Positions 1 to 6,300 of a DNA stretch of 7,576 nt are shown piece after piece. This DNA is from Clostridia bacterium (lineage in GTDB: Bacteria; Bacillota_A; Clostridia; Oscillospirales; CAG-272). A program made the translations under genes and the position numbers. Under the pieces are notes generated by a model. That model ran no database searches. It was not told the DNA's origin and was given only the letters and a program-made list of their open reading frames with translations. Where the stretch lies: the NCBI GenBank assembly GCA_017462125.1, contig JAFTRQ010000150.1:1-7576 (forward strand), written 5' to 3'. Every line of letters starts with the position of its first letter. Position 1 is the first letter of the stretch.

Positions 1-1
1 C

Positions 2-34
2 GTTTCTGATATCAAAAAATATCTCGGCAAATAA
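2..34 (+). CDS. 3' end of an upstream gene (partial, unidentified)
   Basis: Reading in this frame from the left edge gives VSDIKKYLGK followed by a TAA stop, 67 nt before the thioredoxin-reductase start. The lysine-rich amphipathic ending looks like a real protein C-terminus on the same strand as the next gene. Ten residues are too few to name it. A thioredoxin (trxA next to trxB is a common pairing) is one possibility, but this is a guess from context only. It could also be chance coding. Confidence 0.35.
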   Translation, partial: VSDIKKYLGK

Positions 35-44
35 ATAATACAAG

Positions 45-80
45 CACAAAATGGGATGCATACGATGCGCCCATTTTGTG
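45..80 (+). other. Perfect 11-bp inverted repeat (hairpin) upstream of the flavoprotein gene
   Basis: CACAAAATGGG (45-55) is exactly complementary to CCCATTTTGTG (70-80). Between the arms, GCAT (58-61) can pair with ATGC (65-68), which gives a long stem with an ACG loop and a small internal loop. The stem is followed by TATTTTAAG, a weak T-run, and ends just before the ribosome binding site. It may be a terminator or attenuator of the upstream gene, an intercistronic RNA-processing or stability hairpin, or an operator. The sequence alone does not decide between these. Confidence 0.6.
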
Positions 81-86
81 TATTTT

Positions 87-96
87 AAGAAGGTGA
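87..96 (+). promoter_or_regulatory. Ribosome binding site deciding the flavoprotein start
   Basis: AAGAAGGTGA matches the Shine-Dalgarno complement AAGGAGGTGA at nine of ten positions and lies 5 nt before ATG 102. It supports the start at 102 rather than the in-frame ATG at 51, whose extra 17 residues are encoded by the inverted repeat and do not resemble the family. Confidence 0.85.
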
Positions 97-101
97 CGTT
101 A

Positions 102-1004
102 ATGTATGATATTATAGTGATCGGAGCAGGTCCTGCGGGACTCACAGCGGCGCTTTACGCCTGCAGAGCCTCCAAAAGCGTGCTTTTGCTGGAAAAGGGA
201 GCATTCGGAGGTCAGATAACCTACTCTCCCAAGGTTGAAAATATTCCGGGCTTTATCAGCCTTTCGGGCAACGAATTTGCGGATAAGCTGGTGGAGCAGG
301 TGCTGGAGCAGGGGGCAGATATAGAGCCCTGCGAGGTACTTGAAATAAAGGACGGCGACATCAAGACCGTCGTTACCGACAGCGGCGAATTTGAAGCCAA
401 AAGCGTCATAATCGCAACGGGAGCAAAGCACAGACTTCCGGGACTTGAAAGGGAAGAGGAATTTATCGGAAACGGTATCTCCTTCTGCGCAGTATGCGAC
501 GGAGCTTTCTATGAGGGCAAGACCGTGGCAGTTCTCGGAGGCGGAAATTCTGCACTTCAGGAGGCTGTTTTGCTGTCTGAGCTTGCCAAAAAGGTTATAA
601 TCGTTCAGAATCTCGATTTCCTCACGGGCGAAAAGAAGCTTCAGGAGCGAATTTATGAAAAAGAAAACGTGGAGGTAATCACGGGGGCGCTTATCAGCCG
701 ACTCGGAGGCAAGGACGAGCTTGACACGATCACCGTCCAAAAGGGAGAGGAAAGCTTTGATATTGCCGTTGACGGACTTTTCGTGGCTATCGGACTTGTT
801 CCTCAGAACGAGGCGTTTTCAGGGCTCATCGAGCTTGATAATTACGGATACGCAGATTCCGACGAGACATGCCTTACCAAAACGAAGGGAATATTCGTGG
901 CGGGCGATTGCCGCAAAAAGCGCATAAGACAGGTGGCAACAGCGGCAGCCGACGGAGCAATAGCGGCTCTTGCGGCGTGTGATTACGTAGATTCAAATAA
1001 ATAA
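102..1004 (+). CDS. trxB: Thioredoxin reductase family FAD-dependent disulfide reductase
   Basis: This is a 300-aa low-molecular-weight thioredoxin-reductase-type flavoprotein, a cytosolic enzyme family that passes electrons through FAD to a redox-active cysteine pair and on to thioredoxin-like partners. Domains run in the usual order: N-terminal FAD-binding GAGPAG at 8-13; GGQITYSP around 36-43; the active-site pair C129-A-V-C132-D; a second nucleotide-fold motif GGGNSA at 146-151; and the C-terminal FAD motif GDCRKKRIRQVATAAADG at 268-285. Length is normal for the family. The NADPH 2'-phosphate motif HRRxxxR, expected near 168-174, is absent: the sequence there is VQNLDFLTGEK. The electron donor may therefore be NADH or a non-pyridine donor, as in clostridial ferredoxin-dependent flavin thioredoxin reductases. 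ATG 102 is preferred because of its ribosome binding site and because MYDIIVIGAG is the classic N-terminus. The fold assignment is firm; the substrate and donor, and hence the symbol, are not. Confidence 0.9.
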   Translation: MYDIIVIGAGPAGLTAALYACRASKSVLLLEKGAFGGQITYSPKVENIPGFISLSGNEFADKLVEQVLEQGADIEPCEVLEIKDGDIKTVVTDSGEFEAKSVIIATGAKHRLPGLEREEEFIGNGISFCAVCDGAFYEGKTVAVLGGGNSALQEAVLLSELAKKVIIVQNLDFLTGEKKLQERIYEKENVEVITGALISRLGGKDELDTITVQKGEESFDIAVDGLFVAIGLVPQNEAFSGLIELDNYGYADSDETCLTKTKGIFVAGDCRKKRIRQVATAAADGAIAALAACDYVDSNK

Positions 1005-1009
1005 AAAAT

Positions 1010-1021
1010 GCCCGAAAGGGC
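1010..1021 (+). terminator. Short GC hairpin after the flavoprotein gene
   Basis: GCCC-GAAA-GGGC forms a 4-bp stem with a GNRA-type loop 5 nt after the stop codon, preceded by an A-run and followed by TCCTTCTC. It is placed where a terminator would be, but the stem is short and the T-tract is poor, so any termination would be weak. Confidence 0.4.
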
Positions 1022-1050
1022 TCCTTCTCATAAAAAAGTTTGATTTCTAC

Positions 1051-1070
1051 TTGTAGGGACCGGCGTCCCC
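1051..1070 (+). repeat. Structured intergenic repeat, copy 1, left part (interrupted by the IS)
   Basis: TTGTAGGGACCGGCGTCCCC is the left part of an intergenic repeat. It continues on the far side of the insertion sequence at 2444. Rejoined, GGACCG (1057-1062) pairs with CGGTCC (2446-2451) around a loop of GCGTCCCCGA. A second, diverged copy lies at 2516-2604. An alternative local fold, GGGAC (1056-1060) with GTCCC (1065-1069), is also possible. From memory, similar TAGGGACCGGCGTCCCC-like elements are dispersed between genes in Clostridia; I could not verify that here. Confidence 0.65.
1066..1070. repeat. Target-site duplication, left copy
   Basis: TCCCC precedes the 5'-TGT left end of the insertion sequence, and the same five bases recur at 2439-2443 after the right end. 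Five bases is within the range reported for the IS481 family. If the IS is taken to end exactly at ACA 2437, the duplication could instead be 6 bp with one mismatch (GTCCCC/CTCCCC). Confidence 0.65.
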
Positions 1071-1120
1071 TGTCAAGAGCATGATTGTAAACAATTGTGC
1101 AAGAGGATTGTAAACACTTT
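1071..1120 (+). repeat. IS left end: inverted repeat with two binding boxes
   Basis: The end contains two direct copies of GATTGTAAACA, at 1083-1093 and 1106-1116, spaced 23 bp apart. Each is preceded by a GAGCA or GTGCA block (1077-1081 and 1097-1101). The same arrangement recurs inverted at the right end. The two boxes are probably transposase binding sites, an inference from their position and symmetry. Confidence 0.75.
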
Positions 1121-1137
1121 TGCATTATTCAACTTAA

Positions 1138-1186
1138 CGCTTTTGGAAGCCGAACGGAGCGGAGCGGAGAGAGGCTTCCAAAAGCG
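1138..1186 (-). other. Perfect 14-bp stem hairpin downstream of the transposase
   Basis: CGCTTTTGGAAGCC (1138-1151) is the exact reverse complement of GGCTTCCAAAAGCG (1173-1186). The 21-nt loop contains three CGGAG pentamers in a row on the plus strand. The hairpin begins 9 nt beyond the transposase stop, between the gene and the left IS end. Transcribed from the transposase promoter it would form a strong hairpin, but the stem is followed by TTAAGTTG rather than a T-run. It may protect or end the transposase mRNA, or block transcription entering from outside. Confidence 0.7.
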
Positions 1187-1195
1187 GCGCGCCGC

Positions 1196-2338
1196 CTACG
1201 GCAGGCGCGAGATTCTGCGATTTAGCAGTTGCTCGGTCGCCGTGTCTATCTCCGCAATTTTATAATTGCGGTAGCACAGCGCGAAATGCGTTCCCTCTAA
1301 GGGACGTAGTTCCAACTCCGCGCCTGTCATCGTTTCACTCAGATAGAATTCTTTGCGGTCAAACCTCAAATATCCCTTGTAATTCACTTTGAGTGTACGG
1401 TATATTCCGCTGTACTCGTAAGGCTTTATTTCTTCAGGGTATTTCCTTTGGCTGGGTATGTATATGTCCGAAGGACGACACAGCTCTATTCCATGATGCG
1501 GTCGCACCTCGTTATACTTTATCCGCCACTCCTGAAGTTGTTTGTCAGCATCCGATATATCTGTAAACGTGCTGCGTTTGATCAACTCGTTTTTCATCGT
1601 ACGATGAAAACGCTCAATCTTTCCTTGCGTTTGCGGATGCAACGCCCGCCCGTGTATCGGCAGCACGTCAAGATCCATAAGCCAACGCTCAAAACGTGTA
1701 AATCCGCCCTTAAAACCCGCAAATTGACCTCCATTATCGCTCAAAATGGCATTTGGAAGCCCATATTGCCTAAAAGTGATCTCCATATTTTGAGTTACTC
1801 CGTGGGTATTGTTCTTAGCAAATATCCCAAGACAGTATCGGGATCGGTCGTCAATGATGTCAAACGGAAAGCACCTGGTTCCGTCAAGAAGCGGGAAATC
1901 CCCCTTGAAATCGATTTGCCATAGCTCGTTACAATGCTCGCGTTGAAAGCGTATGTACGCTTGGCGTTTTTGCGATTCTGTCTCACTTATCAGACCGTTT
2001 CTTTGCAGGATATTGTTCGCTGTGCGAACGCACGGCAGGTTTGTATAACCTTCGTTTTCCAAAACCTTCAGGATCGTTTTCCCACCCCATTCAGGATTTT
2101 CGTAACGCACTTTCAAAATTGCCTCTTGAATGTCATCGGGAGTCCTTCCCGGCACGCTTTGCGGCGCATGGCTTCGGTCAGATAGTGATTCTTGACGTTC
2201 ATATCTTGACACCCATTTGTAACCTGTTGCCCGTGTTATACCAAACTCTTGACATAGACGGCTGAAATTTTTGGCTGTTCTTGCAGACTCTGCAAATTCT
2301 TTTCTTAATTCTTCCACAGTTTTGTCCTTCCAAGGCAT
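1196..2338 (-). CDS. IS481-family transposase (DDE/integrase core)
   Basis: This 380-aa transposase cuts and joins the ends of its own insertion sequence. The N-terminus holds a helix-turn-helix around 23-47 (KNFSRLCQEFGITRATGYKW), then an rve-type integrase core with catalytic D143 (LWQIDFKGDF), D201 (LSDNGGQF) and E242 (HPQTQGKIERFHRT). A C-terminal segment of about 100 residues follows, including YNEVRPHHGIELCRPSDIY. Length is normal for an intact IS481 transposase. The start at ATG 2338 is chosen because AAGGAGGTT lies 6 nt upstream. The frame stays open a further 73 codons, but that extension runs through the promoter and out past the IS end, so it is not translated as one protein. All three catalytic acids are present and no frameshift is visible, so the protein is probably functional. 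Confidence 0.93.
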   Translation of the reverse strand: MPWKDKTVEELRKEFAESARTAKNFSRLCQEFGITRATGYKWVSRYERQESLSDRSHAPQSVPGRTPDDIQEAILKVRYENPEWGGKTILKVLENEGYTNLPCVRTANNILQRNGLISETESQKRQAYIRFQREHCNELWQIDFKGDFPLLDGTRCFPFDIIDDRSRYCLGIFAKNNTHGVTQNMEITFRQYGLPNAILSDNGGQFAGFKGGFTRFERWLMDLDVLPIHGRALHPQTQGKIERFHRTMKNELIKRSTFTDISDADKQLQEWRIKYNEVRPHHGIELCRPSDIYIPSQRKYPEEIKPYEYSGIYRTLKVNYKGYLRFDRKEFYLSETMTGAELELRPLEGTHFALCYRNYKIAEIDTATEQLLNRRISRLP

Positions 2339-2344
2339 TTTTAC

Positions 2345-2353
2345 AACCTCCTT
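2345..2353 (-). promoter_or_regulatory. Ribosome binding site of the transposase
   Basis: On the minus strand AAGGAGGTT lies 6 nt before ATG 2338. This near-perfect Shine-Dalgarno sequence fixes the start over the longer in-frame extension. Confidence 0.85.
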
Positions 2354-2372
2354 CGGGTCGTTTTTTGCCTTT

Positions 2373-2381
2373 ATTATATCA
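2373..2381 (-). promoter_or_regulatory. Extended -10 promoter of the transposase
   Basis: The minus strand reads TGATATAAT, a perfect TATAAT -10 box (2373-2378) with the TG of an extended -10 element, about 35 nt before the start codon. No good -35 is visible at 17-18 nt; TTGTAT lies only 12 nt upstream of the -10. The presumed -35 region coincides with the inner terminal-repeat box at 2388-2399, so transposase binding there could repress its own promoter (inference). Confidence 0.65.
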
Positions 2382-2386
2382 CAAAA

Positions 2387-2437
2387 CTGTATACAATCAT
2401 ATTGCACTACTTGTATATAATCATACTGCACTATACA
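2387..2437 (-). repeat. IS right end: inverted repeat with two binding boxes
   Basis: On the plus strand TGTATACAATCA (2388-2399) and TGTATATAATCA (2412-2423) are direct copies spaced 24 bp apart, each followed by TGCAC (2403-2407 and 2427-2431). Read on the minus strand they match the left end's GATTGTAAACA boxes with their GTGCA blocks. The end terminates in ACA at 2437, complementary to the TGT at the left end. Confidence 0.75.
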
Positions 2438-2438
2438 C

Positions 2439-2443
2439 TCCCC
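2439..2443. repeat. Target-site duplication, right copy
   Basis: TCCCC matches 1066-1070. One base (C2438) separates it from the terminal ACA. That base is either part of the element or a changed first base of a 6-bp duplication. Confidence 0.65.
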
Positions 2444-2500
2444 GACGGTCCATGATTTCAAACAATTACCGCAACCGCCCCCGTCCGTGCGCAAACGAAC
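2444..2500 (+). repeat. Structured intergenic repeat, copy 1, right part
   Basis: This continues the repeat interrupted by the IS. GACGGTCC completes the stem begun at 1057, and a conserved 3' block follows 17 nt later: CCGCAACCGCCC (2469-2480), then GCGCAAACGAAC (2489-2500). Both blocks recur in copy 2. No coding frame here resembles a protein. Confidence 0.6.
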
Positions 2501-2515
2501 GTTTTTCCGAAACCC

Positions 2516-2604
2516 GGTAGGGGCTGGCGCCTCGACAGCCCGTGTTGCAGTCGTCACGGCTGTGTTTAAACCTCATCCCCGCAACCGCCCGAGCGCAAAC
2601 AAGC
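2516..2604 (+). repeat. Structured intergenic repeat, copy 2
   Basis: This is a diverged tandem copy of the repeat at 1051-1070/2444-2500. GGGCTG (2521-2526) pairs with CAGCCC (2536-2541) around GCGCCTCGA. The 3' block CCGCAACCGCCC (2579-2590) is identical to copy 1, followed by GCGCAAAC (2593-2600). The spacer between stem and 3' block is 37 nt here against 17 nt in copy 1. Relative to copy 1, two of the six stem base pairs changed on both sides (A-T to G-C, C-G to T-A), which preserves pairing. Function is unknown; it resembles a REP- or MITE-like dispersed intergenic element. Confidence 0.6.
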
Positions 2605-2618
2605 AACTCTAAAAAGAA

Positions 2619-3260
2619 TCAAAATCCCAGCTCCGTTGCCACAAGGATCACCTTTATGCGCCCCTTGGGTCTGCAAATACGGGTGAAATTGACGTTACAG
2701 CAAATGCTGTCGGGGGATTTGCAATCAGCGCAGGCACCCGTGACCTTGCAGGGCGTATTTATGTCAAATCTTTGCGCATTGATGGGTGCCGCAACGGATC
2801 TGGCACGCTTCAGTGCGCTTTCCGTATCGGGGGCGATCTTATTGACGCCCACGAAAACGATAACGCTGTCGGGGCCGAAGATCAGGGGAGCAACACGGTT
2901 TCCGTTGCCGTCGATATTGACAAGAACCCCGTCTGCGCTTACCGCATTGGCGCTCATAAGAAAGGTGTCGCAGGTAAGGCAAGCCTTCATAAGTCTTTTT
3001 GATTCCTCGGGACTCTTGGCAAGACTTCTGTCGATTACGGGATTTCCACGCTTTTTGAGCTCGTCCTTGATGCCGATTTTGTCCACGGTCACTGATCCGC
3101 CCCAGCCCACCGTTGCATCGCTTGGAATGAGCTCCAAGGCGATTTTTAAGGCTTCTTCCGCGTTTTGGGCGGTATAAACGTCAAAATGACGGCTTTTTAA
3201 GCTTTTGGAAACGGTTGACAGCAGCTTTTCGTTGCGAATTTCTATGGGTGATTGATTCAT
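2619..3260 (-). CDS. LUD-domain protein (LutC/DUF162-like)
   Basis: A 213-aa cytosolic LUD-family protein. The domain is shared with LutB/LutC, which take part in lactate oxidation, but stand-alone clostridial members such as this have no established reaction. The glycine-rich segment VGWGGSVTVDKIG (51-63) and FVGVNKIAPDTESALKR (136-152) fit the family. The C-terminal part carries a cysteine cluster C171, C177, C180, C187, C188 and C196 within a PCxxTGxCxDCxSPxxxC pattern, which could bind metal (inference). The start at 3260 has AAAGGA 7 nt upstream and gives a family-like N-terminus (a helical segment with LLSTVSKSLKSR). No lutA or lutB lies alongside, so calling it lutC would be unjustified. 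It begins 54 nt after the transglutaminase stop, across a hairpin, and I see no credible promoter of its own. Confidence 0.85.
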   Translation of the reverse strand: MNQSPIEIRNEKLLSTVSKSLKSRHFDVYTAQNAEEALKIALELIPSDATVGWGGSVTVDKIGIKDELKKRGNPVIDRSLAKSPEESKRLMKACLTCDTFLMSANAVSADGVLVNIDGNGNRVAPLIFGPDSVIVFVGVNKIAPDTESALKRARSVAAPINAQRFDINTPCKVTGACADCKSPDSICCNVNFTRICRPKGRIKVILVATELGF

Positions 3261-3286
3261 AGCAATATCCTTTCAATATAGTAATA

Positions 3287-3309
3287 AAGGGGAACGTGAA
3301 GTTCCCCTT
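3287..3309 (-). terminator. Rho-independent-type hairpin between the transglutaminase and LUD genes
   Basis: AAGGGGAAC (3287-3295) and GTTCCCCTT (3301-3309) form a perfect 9-bp stem with a 5-nt loop. On the minus strand, where the genes lie, it follows the transglutaminase stop by a few bases and is trailed by TATTACTAT, a weak T-tract. On the plus strand it is followed by ATTTTTT, the better terminator context. In the gene direction it probably acts as a partial terminator, allowing some read-through into the LUD gene. Confidence 0.75.
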
Positions 3310-3314
3310 ATTTT

Positions 3315-6300
3315 TTAGATCATAAACTTGATGTATCTGTACCAGATCTTCTTTACGGGCGACAGCGCACGGTATTCCATCTTGATCCTTTCGTCAAGAT
3401 AAGTACCGAGCACGTCAAGCTCTTCACGGGTAACTCCGTTTCCGAACTCCTGCTTACAGATCAGTGCGCTGATCTCTTCCATGGAGCGTGAAAGTCTGCG
3501 ACGGCGGCGCCACAGCTTCTTGTCTCTCTTCTTTTCGGGCTCAGGCTCGTTGTCAAGTCTGGCAGCGAACTCGGAGGGCATCTCTCCAAGGCGTCTTTCG
3601 TATCCCGCTACGTATAGCACGTCGTAGATACAGTCGCCGATGGTCACAGCTACAAGATCCATGTCGCTCTTGTCCTCAAAGCTTCCGTAAATGGCACGCT
3701 GTATGAAGTACTTTCTGTTGTCGTGTATTCTGTGTGCTATCTTGATCTGGCGTCTGATGACAAAGAATACAAGAAGCAGCACTGCCACGACTGCCAGAAG
3801 CTTGCCCACAGCCTCCCAGTCGATCTCAAACTTTGGCTCATCCACGGGCTTTTCGGGATCTTGAACGTTCGGATCCTCGGGATCAACGATGGGCTCTGTG
3901 ACAGAGGTATCGTCGGGGGTGGTCACGGGAGGAGGCGTTGTTTGCGTGGGATCTGTGGTTATGGGATCGTCGGGACGGATATTCTGAGGAATATAGTACA
4001 TATCCGCATAATATCCGGGGGTGGTCTCAAAGGTTCTCCAGCCAAGACCTTCGATGTATACCTCAACCCAAGCGTGAGCATTGTCGTCGTAAACGTCGAA
4101 GATGAATTGGTTGTTTCCCGCCTCGTCCTTGGACTTTTCATAGTCGGCGGCGATGTATCCCTGAACGTATCTTGCGGGGATTCCAAGCTCTCTTAAAAGA
4201 AGGGTTGCCGCAGAGGCGAACTGTACGCAATATCCTTCCTTGGTTTCTGCAAGGAATGCATCAAGATCGCTTTCATACTCGCCCGAGGGGATAGCGGGCT
4301 CCAGAGAATAGGTGTAGTTTTCATTGAGGTAATTGATTACCGTCATGATCTTCCAGTGAGGATTGTCGTAGGAATCAAACTCCTCGGAAAGCTCTTCTGC
4401 GATCTCTTCGACCACGGGACTGCCCGATTTCTTCAGATATTTGTTCTTTACGTGCTCCGTATAAGCTTCCACGGTGGTATAGTAGCGTCTGTACCACTTG
4501 AGCTGTTGATCGTTGGGCATCGCCAGATATTCCTCAAGAATACCCTCGGCTATGTACTCGTTGTAAAGATCAAGATCAACAAGCTTCTGATTAAAGGCTT
4601 CAAGAGCCGCTTTGTCATCACCCGAATAATTCTTGAGCTCCGTAAGAATGAAATCGCCCAGAGCGAAGTAATAACGTATCAGAGCGTAGGAATTGTCCGC
4701 ATAGCCTGCGCTGGTGTAGGACTGAAGTATTGCACCCGTTGAATACTTTTTGAAAAGATTCAGCCAAGTGGATTGATACATGCCGTCCGAGAACAGCTCG
4801 ACCTTTTCGCTGTATGGCTCGTAGGTGCTTTCAAACTCCAGAACGTGCAGATCCGTCATAAACGATTGAGGCAGAACGTACAGAATACCGGAGTTTTCGA
4901 TGTACTCAACGTCGATATAGGTTGCAACGTAACCGAAATCGTTGTTTTTGACGTAATTTTCGTTGGCGAAATAGGACGTGGAAACGCTTTCCTTGTCAAA
5001 TCTCAGCTTGTAGTTGAACATTTCATAGAGTCTGTAGGCAACCTCGTCACCGGTAAAGCTCTTTCCGGCGTAAGATCCCTTCAGCTCCTCGGACATTGCG
5101 GCGTAATCCTCCTCGTCAAGAAGGCTCCACGCATCGGTAGAATAGTCGTAATCGTCAGCGATCCACGAGCGCAGATAGATGTTCTGGGAGGATCCCGAGG
5201 TTACTCTGAACAGATGGGCGTTGGTAAATTCGGGGGGATCGATGACTACGGGCTTTTCGTCCACCAGAGAGTTCATCATGTTGTTCTTGGGATTGCCTCC
5301 CGTCAGAAGCGTCATGAAGTAGGCGCGGGCAACGTCGATGGGCTCGCTGATGAATCCGATCTCAGCAAAGGCAGATTTGGTGGAGACCGCAGGTATAATA
5401 GCGATCACAAGGGCAAGCAGACCCGCAACTGCCGATGCGTAGCCGCTGAAGGCGCGGCTTTTTTGATTTTTCTTGAGCTTTGCGTACAGTCTGTCATGGG
5501 CAGAAAGCACGATGGTGGAGCAAAGTCCCGCCAGAGTGAATGCAATACCTAAATTGCTGTTTGAGAAATTGTAGGAGAAGCAGACCGCACAGAAGGCACC
5601 GCCCACGATGACCATGGGGAACAGTCTTGTGCGTCTTGCTGAGAATGCCGAGAAGATAAGGCACAGAGCCGTGGCAATGGTGGCAATTCCGCCAAACAGC
5701 ATTACCGACTCGCCTTCAAGATATCCAAAGCCAAGGTTAAGGTATCCTGCCGCCGCATATCCGTTGTCCTCCAGCGTGTACATTACGCTGTTGAAGGTCT
5801 CCTCAAATCCTCCCACGAAGAAGGAAACGGGATTTCCGGCGAAGACAAAGATCATAAGTGCGGTGAACACAAGCACGCCCAGGCCTGCAAGGGAATAAAG
5901 CTTGCCCATGAATATCATGGAGAAGGCGCAGGTCATTGCAAAGCAGAACAAAAGCAGCAAAATTCCCGAAACGCCCTCGCCGGTCACCGAGGTACCGGGC
6001 GTCATGGCAAAGGCATCGCAGAACATATAGCAAACGCCGAAAACGGAGAATGCAATGGAGAAATATCTCAGGGCAAATCCAAAGAAGGTGGAGTGATTGA
6101 AGCCCTCGATCTTTTCGGGATCGTAGAGCACGGGGATCATGCGAAGCTTTTCTTCCTTGCGGCGAAGCTTTTCCTGACGGCGGCGCTCTTTTCTTGCCTC
6201 CCGCTTTTTCTGTCTTTCAAGCTTCTTTTGAAGCCTTATGCGGGCTTTTTCCTCCTTGCTTTGCTTTTCACGGCGTTTTTTATCCCGTGAGCCTCGCACT

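Larger units (their letters stand above)
1071..2437 (-). mobile_element. Complete IS481-family insertion sequence, about 1.37 kb
   Basis: The element begins 5'-TGT at 1071 and ends ACA-3' at 2437 (possibly 2438). It holds a single intact DDE transposase gene on the minus strand, flanked by imperfect terminal inverted repeats of roughly 50 bp and by TCCCC duplications. Removing the element with one TCCCC copy restores a continuous copy of the neighbouring intergenic repeat, which is strong evidence for these boundaries. No frameshift or stop breaks the transposase, and it has its own promoter and ribosome binding site, so the element looks recent and potentially active. It lies between two convergent genes and disrupts no recognisable coding sequence. 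Family assignment rests on the single-ORF organisation, the TGT ends and the integrase-type DDE transposase with an N-terminal helix-turn-helix. Confidence 0.85.

Noticed and set aside
51..101. Upstream ATG giving the flavoprotein 17 extra residues
   Set aside because: The extension is encoded by the inverted repeat, does not resemble the family N-terminus, and the good ribosome binding site lies before ATG 102.
99..740. Long minus-strand open frame opposite the flavoprotein
   Set aside because: It has no ribosome binding site or recognisable domain and is the antisense shadow of a well-supported gene.
1071..2437. A pair of binding boxes at each end as a CRISPR or origin iteron array
   Set aside because: There are only two copies per end, inverted between ends, and they coincide with IS termini, which explains them fully.
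2339..2557. In-frame 73-codon N-terminal extension of the transposase
   Set aside because: It runs through the transposase promoter and terminal repeat and out beyond the IS end into the host repeat. The ribosome binding site and family-like N-terminus are at 2338.
2542..3177. Plus-strand open frame of 211 codons opposite the LUD gene
   Set aside because: Its low-complexity Leu/Ser/Thr-rich translation is typical of antisense frames, and the minus-strand LUD domain is unambiguous.
3275..3280. TATATT as a -10 box for the LUD gene
   Set aside because: Transcription would begin inside the ribosome binding site, leaving no usable leader, and no -35 is visible.
4773..5552. Plus-strand open frame of 259 codons opposite the transglutaminase gene
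   Set aside because: It is the antisense shadow of a gene with clear domains. Its valine/glycine-rich translation resembles no protein family.
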